Origin: Reyranella sp.
GTDB lineage: Bacteria; Pseudomonadota; Alphaproteobacteria; Reyranellales; Reyranellaceae
DNA length: 64,000 bases
Assembly: GCA_030684475.1 (NCBI GenBank)
Contig: JAUXWB010000156.1
Coordinates: 1-64,000 of the forward strand
Reading direction: 5' to 3'
Part shown: one piece after another, positions 57,301 to 64,000 of the stretch
Position numbering within the stretch: the stretch's first letter is position 1
Layout of the letters: the number at the start of each line of letters is the position of its first letter
Position numbers and translations under genes: made by a program
Notes under the pieces: model-generated
Told to the model about the DNA's origin: nothing
What the model saw: only the letters and a program-made list of their open reading frames with translations
The model's database searches: none

Positions 57301-58053
57301 ATGAAGCGATTCTCAAGCATCGTCATCACCGGCGCCTCGAGCGGCATCGGCGAAGCCCTGGCGCTTGACTATGCGGCGCCCGGGGTAGCGCTCGCCCTCA
57401 CCGGCCGGGATGCCCAGCGCCTCGAAGCCGTCGCCCAGGCCTGCCGGGCGAAGGGCGCTACTGTGGTGGCCGCTCCGATCGACGTCGTCGACCGAGACGC
57501 GCTGGCGGCCTGGCTCACGGCCTTCGACGACGCCCATCCCGTCGACCTCATCCTGGCCAATGCCGGCATTTCGATCGACAAGGACAATTCCTCGCTCGAC
57601 GACTTCTCCGTCATCCGCAAGACGCTCGACGTCAATGTCGGCGGTGTGCTCAATACCGTGGAGCCGCTGATGTCCCGCATGATCGCCCGCAAAGGCGGCC
57701 AGATCGCCATCGTCTCGTCGCTGGCGAGCTTCATCGGCTTGCCCTACTCGGCCTCCTACAACGCCAGCAAGGCCGCCGTCCGGGTGTGGGGCGAAAGCAT
57801 TCGCTATGTGCTGAAGAAGGACGGCATCGGAGTCAGCGTCATCTGCCCCGGCTTCGTGGTCAGCCGCATCACCGCCAGCGCGCCCTTTCCCATGCCGTTC
57901 CTGATGTCAGGCGCGCGCGCTTCGGCGATCATTCGTGCCGGCCTGGCCCGCAACAAGCCGCGCATCGCCTTTCCCATCGGCACCAAGGCAGCGGTATGGC
58001 TGGGTGGCGTGTTGCCCGGCGGCCTCACTGCACGCCTGCTCGGCGCCGCCTAG
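57301..58053 (+). CDS. SDR-family oxidoreductase
   Basis: SIVITGASSGIGEALALDYA, YSASYNASKAAV. Confidence 0.93.
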   Translation: MKRFSSIVITGASSGIGEALALDYAAPGVALALTGRDAQRLEAVAQACRAKGATVVAAPIDVVDRDALAAWLTAFDDAHPVDLILANAGISIDKDNSSLDDFSVIRKTLDVNVGGVLNTVEPLMSRMIARKGGQIAIVSSLASFIGLPYSASYNASKAAVRVWGESIRYVLKKDGIGVSVICPGFVVSRITASAPFPMPFLMSGARASAIIRAGLARNKPRIAFPIGTKAAVWLGGVLPGGLTARLLGAA

Positions 58054-58071
58054 TCGCCATGCCGAATATCG

Positions 58072-58104
58072 TCACTTCATCTGATTGGTCAGCAGCGCGG
58101 CGGC
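58072..58104 (-). pseudogene. Relic of the 3' end of a VWA-like gene (codons AAALLTNQMK-stop)
   Basis: Matches 62328-62360 at 30/33 nt; same 10 residues plus stop; all three differences synonymous. Confidence 0.7.
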
Positions 58105-58280
58105 GTGCTGACACTGCCAGCAGCCCAGCAAGTCATGCACGGCAGGAATGCAATAGGAGATTTGCAGGTTTCGCCGGAATCGTCCTATAAATCCGCTATC
58201 GTCGCACGAGGCCTGACTTCAAAGGCCGAGCCGCCCGGTCACTTTGCACGGGACGGCGGTCGTGACTGACCCAAGGCGTC
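58105..58280 (+). repeat. Right copy of the inverted dispersed-type repeat
   Basis: 58197-58257 is the exact reverse complement of 25-85; flanking blocks also match with substitutions/indels. Confidence 0.92.
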
Positions 58281-58315
58281 CGTGCCACCGGGCCTCCCCC
58301 CGGCGTGCCCTAAAA

Positions 58316-58550
58316 GCTCTTCAGAGAGCGCCTGCGCCTGGCGTGGTCCTGACCACGCCCTCGACACCGAAGAACGAGACCCAAACAGCAAACAGCGCCG
58401 ACGACGAACGTCGGCCTTGTGGACCGATTTGCAATGCGATTCCCGGCATGATTCTGGGCGGGATTCTGGACAGAACGCGTTACATTCAGGCGTCCACAAA
58501 TAATGCGAGAAGGCCGTGAAAACACGGCATCGAACGGCCCTCCGGGCCGT
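58316..58550. other. Run of five short hairpins in non-coding DNA
   Basis: 58316-58329 GCTCT-TCAG-AGAGC; 58340-58359 GGCGTGGTC-CT-GACCACGCC; 58397-58415 GCCGACG-ACGAA-CGTCGGC; 58513-58528 GCCGTG-AAAA-CACGGC; 58534-58550 ACGGCCC-TCC-GGGCCGT. Confidence 0.8.
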
Positions 58551-58563
58551 GAAAAACCATGTG

Positions 58564-58612
58564 GGACTTGGCCGGGGACTTGGCCGGGGACTTGGCCAGG
58601 GACTTGGGGCCA
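58564..58612. repeat. Short tandem repeat, 12-bp unit GGACTTGGCCGG x ~4
   Basis: Units GGACTTGGCCGG / GGACTTGGCCGG / GGACTTGGCCAG / GGACTTGGGGCCAG read directly. Confidence 0.92.
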
Positions 58613-58676
58613 GGGACACGGGCAGGGAGTTTGCCCGCGTCACCCGCGACGCCCGCTCCTCGTCCCGGTCGCCGGG

Positions 58677-59996
58677 TCAGGTGTAGCTGGCCAGGCCGAG
58701 TTGCTGCGGCAGCCAGAGAACGAGCTGCGGAAACAGGATGAAAGTGGCTAGCCGCGCGAGATCGGCAATGAAGAAAGGCACGATCCCGCGGAAGATGGCG
58801 GCGAGCGGCACCTGGGGCGCCATGCCATGCAGCACGAAGACGTTGAGGCCGATCGGTGGCGTTATCATGCCGGTCTCGATCAGGACGATCATCACCAGGC
58901 CCCACCACACCGGGTCGTAGCCCAAGCCGATCACCAGCGGATAGACGAACGGCAGCGTGATCACCATGCCGGCCGTGGTGTCGAAGATGCTGCCGATCAC
59001 GATGAACACCAGGGCCAGCAGGAAGATCACGACCAGCGGCGGCAGTCCCTGCGCTTGAATCCAGGCGACGAGGAGGCCGGGCGCGCCCGAAAGGGTCACG
59101 AAGTACGACATCGTCGAGGCGCCGATGATGATGACGAACAGCATCGCCGTCGTCGCCGCCGTGTCGCCGAGCACCCCCGTCAATCTGCCGCGACTGGTGT
59201 CGCCGCTGGTGAGATAGAACAGGAACGCGAGCCCCGCGCCGATGGCGGCCGCCTCGGTGACGGTGAAGGCGCCGCCGTAGATGCCGCCGCTGATCAGCGC
59301 CGCCAGAGCGACGACTCGCCAGCTCTGGCGCGCGGCGGCCGCGCGCTGCCGCCAGTCCGACCGCGCAGTGGCGGGACCGGAGTCGGGGTTGAGCCGCACG
59401 TAGGCGGCGATCGCGATCATGTAGTAGACGACGGTGACGAGGCCGGGAATAACGGCCGCGGCGAACATGCTGATCACCGACTGCTCGGTCAGCACGGCAT
59501 AGAGTACCATCAGGATCGACGGCGGGATCAGCATGCCGAGCGAGCCGCCGCCGGCGATCGCCCCGGCGGCGAGGCGCGGGCTGTAGCCGCGCCGCAGCAT
59601 CTCGGGCAAGGCCACCTTCGTCATGGTGGCGGTGGTGGCGATGGACGAGCCGCTGACCGCGCCGAAGCCCGCGCAGGCGCCGATGGTGGCGATCGCCAGG
59701 CCCCCACGCAGGTGGCCGAGAAAGGCCTGGGCAAGGCGGTAGAGGTCGCTCGACATGCCGCTTGCGGAAGCGAAGCCGCCCATCAGCAGGAACAGCGGAA
59801 TCACCGACAGTTCGAGGTTCGACAGCGCGCTGACGGTTTCGGTCTTGAGGATGGAGAAGGCGCGACCGAGATCGCCTTCGAGCAGCGCGAAGCAGGCGAT
59901 CCCGGTGGCCGCCATGGCGATGCCGATCGGCACGTGCAGGGCGATCAGGACGAACATGCCGGCGAGGCCGGCGACGACGATCAGGGTGGGGTCCAT
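58677..59996 (-). CDS. TRAP transporter large permease (DctM-like)
   Basis: Polytopic; GGSLGMLIPPSILMVLYAVLTEQS, MITPPIGLNVFVLHGMAP. Confidence 0.95.
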   Translation of the reverse strand: MDPTLIVVAGLAGMFVLIALHVPIGIAMAATGIACFALLEGDLGRAFSILKTETVSALSNLELSVIPLFLLMGGFASASGMSSDLYRLAQAFLGHLRGGLAIATIGACAGFGAVSGSSIATTATMTKVALPEMLRRGYSPRLAAGAIAGGGSLGMLIPPSILMVLYAVLTEQSVISMFAAAVIPGLVTVVYYMIAIAAYVRLNPDSGPATARSDWRQRAAAARQSWRVVALAALISGGIYGGAFTVTEAAAIGAGLAFLFYLTSGDTSRGRLTGVLGDTAATTAMLFVIIIGASTMSYFVTLSGAPGLLVAWIQAQGLPPLVVIFLLALVFIVIGSIFDTTAGMVITLPFVYPLVIGLGYDPVWWGLVMIVLIETGMITPPIGLNVFVLHGMAPQVPLAAIFRGIVPFFIADLARLATFILFPQLVLWLPQQLGLASYT

Positions 59997-60012
59997 TCGG
60001 GGAAACGCCGGG

Positions 60013-60540
60013 TCAGAGGGCGGAGCTTTCGGCGGCCGCCGGCGGCGGCGCGCCGACGACCGCGGCGAGCAGGTGGCAGATCGCCACCAGCGCCTGCGCC
60101 AAGGCCGCCAAAATGGCGAGCCCTGCCGCAGCGTACCAGGCCGGGGCGACCGGCCATTGCAGCATGAAGGTGGTGCGGCCGCCGATGTCGCCCACATTGA
60201 CGACGAGCTGCCAGGCCACCGCGGAGACGAACGCCAAGGAGACGAACTGGCCGAACGTCTCGAGCCAGGCGTTCCAGCGCCCACCCAACGCCCGGCCGGC
60301 AAAGCGCACCGTTATGTTGCTGCCGAGCGCGAAGCCAGCGGGGAAACAGGCCACCACTGCGACGATCATGGCCAGCGCGACGATGTCTTCCAGGCCATGG
60401 ATCGGTGCGTCGAAAAGGAAGCGCAGGGCGACATCGAGCGTCACCGCCAGCGAGACCACCAGCAGGGCGAACACCGCCAGCCATGCCAGCCGGCGGCTGC
60501 CCTCGCGCACCCGGACGAGCAGGAGCAGGAGTCGTTCCAC
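60013..60540 (-). CDS. TRAP transporter small permease (DctQ-like)
   Basis: 4-TM profile, DLxxxFxFDAPIHGLEDIVALAMI, between DctM and DctP. Confidence 0.9.
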   Translation of the reverse strand: MERLLLLLVRVREGSRRLAWLAVFALLVVSLAVTLDVALRFLFDAPIHGLEDIVALAMIVAVVACFPAGFALGSNITVRFAGRALGGRWNAWLETFGQFVSLAFVSAVAWQLVVNVGDIGGRTTFMLQWPVAPAWYAAAGLAILAALAQALVAICHLLAAVVGAPPPAAAESSAL

Positions 60541-60552
60541 GACGCCTCGTCC

Positions 60553-61569
60553 TCAGTTGCCGCGGATTTTCTTGAGCTCCTCTTCCAGCGCGGCATACAG
60601 CGCCTTGCCGTTGGCGTGCTCCTTCTTCCACTTCTCGACGATCGGCATCAGGGTCTTCTCCCAGTTCGCGCGCTCGCCGGCGTCGAGTTCGATGATGGTG
60701 TTGCGGCCGGTGGCGCGGGCATCGGCCAGCGACTTCGCGCCCACGATGTCGTAGTTCTTGGCGATGTTCTCGGCGATCCATTCGCCGGTGATGCCGTCGA
60801 TCGCCTTGCGCAGGTCGGGCGGAAGCTGCTCGTAGCGCTGCTTGTTCATCGCGATCATGACCGGCGTGACGCCGAGCGGGACCATGACGTGGTGGCTGGT
60901 CACCGGCGTGACGCGGAAGCTGTTCATCGACTCCCAGCCGAGCAAGGTGCCATCGATCAGGCGCCGGCTCAGCGACTCGGCGGTCTGGGTGACCGCGATG
61001 CTGCCGACCGGCGTCGCGCCGAGCGCGGTGACGATCTCCGACTGGATCGAGGTGGCGGCGCGGATCTTCTTGCCCTTGAGGTCGGGCAGCGCGGCATAGG
61101 GGAAGGTAAGTTGGAGGTTGTAGGCCGACGTCGTCGCCAGCCCGAGCACCTTGACCTTGTCGTAACCGCGCAGCAGGCCGCGCTCGAACAGGCGCTGGTG
61201 CGCGAGGGCGGCCTCGCGTGTGGTGCGGATGACGAGCGGCAGCTCGAGCAGCGAGTTGTCGGGGAACTCACCGGGCGTGTAGCTCTGCACGATGAACGAG
61301 ATGTCGAGCACGCCGTCGAGCACGAGTTGGAGCTGCTGCGCCGGGTTGCGCCCCAGCGTGCCGCCGGGGAAGAGTTGGATCTCGAGCCGCCCGCCGGTTT
61401 CCTTCTTGACCCGTTCGGCCATCGGTACGAACAGGTCGCTGTGCGTCATCGACTGCGCCGGCAGGAAGTGGCCGAGCTTCAGACGGACGGTGTCCTGGGC
61501 ACCGGCGGCACCGGCGAGCCCGAACGTGGCGGCGGCGAATAGCAGCCCGAACAACAGCTTAAGCTTCAT
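60553..61569 (-). CDS. TRAP transporter substrate-binding protein (DctP-like)
   Basis: Signal peptide MKLKLLFGLLFAAATFGLAGAAGA; RLEIQLFPGGTLGRN, KVLGLATTSAYNLQ. Confidence 0.93.
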   Translation of the reverse strand: MKLKLLFGLLFAAATFGLAGAAGAQDTVRLKLGHFLPAQSMTHSDLFVPMAERVKKETGGRLEIQLFPGGTLGRNPAQQLQLVLDGVLDISFIVQSYTPGEFPDNSLLELPLVIRTTREAALAHQRLFERGLLRGYDKVKVLGLATTSAYNLQLTFPYAALPDLKGKKIRAATSIQSEIVTALGATPVGSIAVTQTAESLSRRLIDGTLLGWESMNSFRVTPVTSHHVMVPLGVTPVMIAMNKQRYEQLPPDLRKAIDGITGEWIAENIAKNYDIVGAKSLADARATGRNTIIELDAGERANWEKTLMPIVEKWKKEHANGKALYAALEEELKKIRGN

Positions 61570-62236
61570 GTCGATCCTCCCTCGATGATTGCCGGCTGGC
61601 ACGCCGGCGACGCGTTCTATTGGCGGGGCGCGGCTCGGCACGCGGCCGCGCTCCGCGGTTGATCATTCTCATGGTGCTGTCGAACAGGGACTCGAGCGGC
61701 CAATCCGGCGGCAGGACGCCGGAGAGATGAAGCAGGATGGCGCCATGGGTAGCTGCCCACATCACGTGGCTGAGCTCCTCCGCATCGCCCTCCAGCAGCC
61801 CGGCATCGATCAACGCCGCGTTCTGGCGCACGATCACCTCGCGCGCCCGCATACGGTGCCGCGTCAGTTCGGGGTAGTTCACTTCGTCGGGCTGGCCGAC
61901 ATCGTACATCAGCCGGTAGAGGTCGGGCTCGGCACAGGCGAAACTCAGGAAGGTCCGGCCGACGGCGCGGGCGCGGGCGACCGGATCGGTCTGGCTGGCG
62001 TAGGCATCCTCCAGCAGGTCGGCGAAGCGGCGAAATGCGTCGGCACGCACCGCGGCGATGATCTCTTGCCGGTCGCGGAAATAGCGATAGGGCGTCATCG
62101 GCGAGCAGCCGAGATCCGCCGCCAGACGGCGCATGGTGACGCCCTGCAGGCCGTCGCGCGAAAAGCGGCGCACCGCCGCCTTGCACAGGCGTGCGCGAAA
62201 CGCAGCGACTTCGGACGCGTTCAGACCGCGCGGCAT
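61559..62236 (-). CDS. TetR-family transcriptional regulator
   Basis: N-terminal HTH GVTMRRLAADLGCSPMTPYRYFRDRQEIIAAVRADAF. Confidence 0.93.
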   Translation of the reverse strand: MPRGLNASEVAAFRARLCKAAVRRFSRDGLQGVTMRRLAADLGCSPMTPYRYFRDRQEIIAAVRADAFRRFADLLEDAYASQTDPVARARAVGRTFLSFACAEPDLYRLMYDVGQPDEVNYPELTRHRMRAREVIVRQNAALIDAGLLEGDAEELSHVMWAATHGAILLHLSGVLPPDWPLESLFDSTMRMINRGARPRAEPRPANRTRRRRASRQSSREDRHEA

Positions 62237-62270
62237 CCTCCCCTACTCCACGGCTCGTTGTTTTCTATTT

Positions 62271-62283
62271 TTTACACCGTAAA
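62271..62283. promoter_or_regulatory. Candidate TetR operator TTTAC-ACC-GTAAA
   Basis: 13-bp interrupted palindrome ~35 bp upstream of the TetR start codon. Confidence 0.5.
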
Positions 62284-62327
62284 TCACCAAGGCCGGCCAG
62301 GCAAGCGGACAATTTCGCGTCCGCCGG

Positions 62328-63032
62328 TCACTTCATCTGGTTGGTCAACAGCGCCGCGGCGCCGCCTTGGTCCCTGCCGTATTTCAGCAAGGCCGACCGT
62401 CCGCCGGCGGCATAGGCGGCGACCGCACCCAGCAGGCGCTTGAGCTGGTCCGGGCTCGAGCGGTCGAACTTGCAATAGGCGCCGCGCGTCAGCTTGGCGA
62501 TCTGCGGAAACAGCCGGGACGCGGCGCGGTCATCGCCTTCCTGGAAAACGAACACCGGCAGGCCGAGCAGCCCGAGTTGGCCCGCCTCGTGGCCGACGGC
62601 ATCGACATCCTCCTCGCAGCAGTCGCCGACGAACACGACGGCATCGAGTCGGCTCTCGCGGCGCTGCTCGCCGGCATAGCGTAACATCCTGCTGATCTGC
62701 GTCCGGCCGGCGAGACAGCGCACAGCGCCCATCAGACGCGCGAGTTCGCGACCATCGGATGTCCACTTGCTGACCTTGAACTCGTCGAAGCCGCGATAGA
62801 AGGCGAGCCTCACGTCGAGGCCGCCTAGCGCATCGGCGGCAACGAACATCTCGCCCTGGATGGTGCAGGCATGGTCCCAGGTCGGTTCGCGGCTCGCCGT
62901 CGCGTCCATGGCGAACAGAAGACGGCCACGGCTACCGGGCGCGCGATTCGCCGGCAGGCTGCCCACCTGCTTCACGAATGCATCGACCGCTTTCGCACCT
63001 GCGGTAGACGGAACCTTACGATCGTCGGCCAT
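62328..63032 (-). CDS. VWA-like domain protein, function unknown
   Basis: LLFAMDATASREPTWDHACTIQGEMF (MIDAS-like DxTxS), later AVVFVGDCCEEDVDAV; start trimmed to 63032. Confidence 0.75.
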   Translation of the reverse strand: MADDRKVPSTAGAKAVDAFVKQVGSLPANRAPGSRGRLLFAMDATASREPTWDHACTIQGEMFVAADALGGLDVRLAFYRGFDEFKVSKWTSDGRELARLMGAVRCLAGRTQISRMLRYAGEQRRESRLDAVVFVGDCCEEDVDAVGHEAGQLGLLGLPVFVFQEGDDRAASRLFPQIAKLTRGAYCKFDRSSPDQLKRLLGAVAAYAAGGRSALLKYGRDQGGAAALLTNQMK

Positions 63033-63108
63033 AACTTTTGACCCTCTCCAGCGTGTTGAATATGGTGCGCGCCGCGGCCAAGGACCAGCCCGAGGGCGCC
63101 ACCAAAGC

Positions 63109-64000
63109 ATGACCGGAAACGCCCCCACCTTCGCCACCTTGCTGCTACGGGTCTTCCTGCCGTTCGCTCTGGCGTATTTCCTCTCCTACATCTTCCGCGG
63201 CGTGAACGCGGTGATCTTCCCCTATCTCGAGCGCGATGTCGGGATCACCGCCGGCGATCTCGGCCTGCTCACTTCGGCCTTCTTCCTGTTCTTCGCCGGC
63301 TGCCAGCCGATCCTGGGTGTCATGCTCGACCGCTACGGGCCACGCCGCGTGCAGACCGTGCTGATGGTCACCGCGGCAGTGGGTTCCGCGATGTTCGGAC
63401 TGGCGGCATCGCTGCCGGAGCTGATCGTCGCCCGCGTCCTGATCGGCCTCGGCTTCGCCGGTGGACTGATGGCCGCGATCAAGGCGATCACGCTCTGGTA
63501 TCCGCCGGAGCGCTGGGGCCTGATCACCGGCTTCCACATGATGGCGGGCGGCCTGGGCTCGATGGCGGCTACGCTGCCGATACAGTGGTCACTCTCCGTC
63601 ATGAGCTGGCAGGGCCTGTTCTTCTGGCTGGCCGGCATCTGCCTCGTCACCGCGGCGCTGCTGTTCACCGTCGTGCCGGAGCGCGGATCGAGCGGCGCCA
63701 AGGGCACCCTGCGCGAGCAGTTCCGCGCCACCGCCATCGTGCTGACCGACGGCTTCTACTGGCGCATCCAGCCGCTGCTCGCCGTCCAGCAGCTCGCCTT
63801 CATCGGCTGCATCACGCTGTGGATCGGGCCCTGGCTGCGCGACGTCGGCGGCGTCGCCGATGCAGATGCGCGCGCCGACATCCAGCTCTACACCACGGCC
63901 GTCATGACCCTGGGCTTTGCGTCGAGCGGCGTGATCGCCAACGCCTTTCGCCGCATCGGCGTTGGCGACTTTGTTTCGGCCAGCCTCATGAGCGTGCTGT
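63109..64000 (+). CDS. MFS transporter, 3'-truncated by the window end
   Basis: MTGNAPTFATLLLRVFLPFALAYFLSYIFRGVNAVIFPYLERDVGITAGDLGLLTSAFFLFFAGCQPILGVMLDRYGPRR; open to end, absent from the ORF track. Confidence 0.9.
   Translation, partial: MTGNAPTFATLLLRVFLPFALAYFLSYIFRGVNAVIFPYLERDVGITAGDLGLLTSAFFLFFAGCQPILGVMLDRYGPRRVQTVLMVTAAVGSAMFGLAASLPELIVARVLIGLGFAGGLMAAIKAITLWYPPERWGLITGFHMMAGGLGSMAATLPIQWSLSVMSWQGLFFWLAGICLVTAALLFTVVPERGSSGAKGTLREQFRATAIVLTDGFYWRIQPLLAVQQLAFIGCITLWIGPWLRDVGGVADADARADIQLYTTAVMTLGFASSGVIANAFRRIGVGDFVSASLMSVL

Noticed and set aside
58564-58612. Tandem GGACTTGGCCGG units as a CRISPR array
   Set aside because: 12-bp direct tandem repeats with no spacers and no cas genes in the window; simple tandem repeat.
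58239-58908. ORFs 58239-58643, 58486-58908, 58503-58751 as small proteins
   Set aside because: They run through hairpins and the 12-bp tandem repeat, giving PSPRPSPRPSP- or GDLAGDLAGDL-type low complexity; no SD or domain support.
1-64000. tRNA, rRNA, CRISPR or IS elements elsewhere in the window
   Set aside because: None recognised on reading either strand; a tRNAscan/Infernal/ISfinder run would be needed to exclude small or degraded ones.

Overview
High-GC window that reads like an alphaproteobacterial chromosome (inferred from gene content and codon bias; no taxonomic search was run). About 0.5-51.6 kb is a large accessory carbohydrate / surface-glycan locus. It encodes two radical-SAM enzymes, a GDP-/ADP-heptose gene set, a 'sporadic carbohydrate cluster' block (split transketolase, two DegT aminotransferases, 2OG-Fe(II) oxygenase, LIC12192-family protein, methyltransferase), two paralogous E1-alpha/E1-beta TPP-enzyme pairs without E2/E3, many methyltransferases, a GT2/GT-C fusion, a flippase-like membrane protein and several novel-looking membrane proteins in a lower-GC patch. 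About 51.7-58.1 kb is core: surA-pdxA-ksgA, a PlsC-like acyltransferase, gmk, yicC and an SDR. About 58.1-64 kb holds repeat- and hairpin-rich non-coding DNA, a TetR-TRAP transporter operon, a VWA-like gene and a truncated MFS gene. Main highlights: (1) an inverted pair of ~150-180 bp repeats (61 bp perfect) at the left edge and at 58.1-58.28 kb, bracketing 58 kb; (2) three two-subunit TPP-dependent enzymes in one sugar locus; (3) a heptose pathway scattered over ~40 kb with unusual fusions; (4) a strong promoter with an 18-bp palindromic operator in its spacer, predicted leaderless, upstream of plsC; (5) an 11-codon relic of a VWA-gene 3' end abutting the repeat. All functional calls come from reading the translations and motifs; no database search was run.
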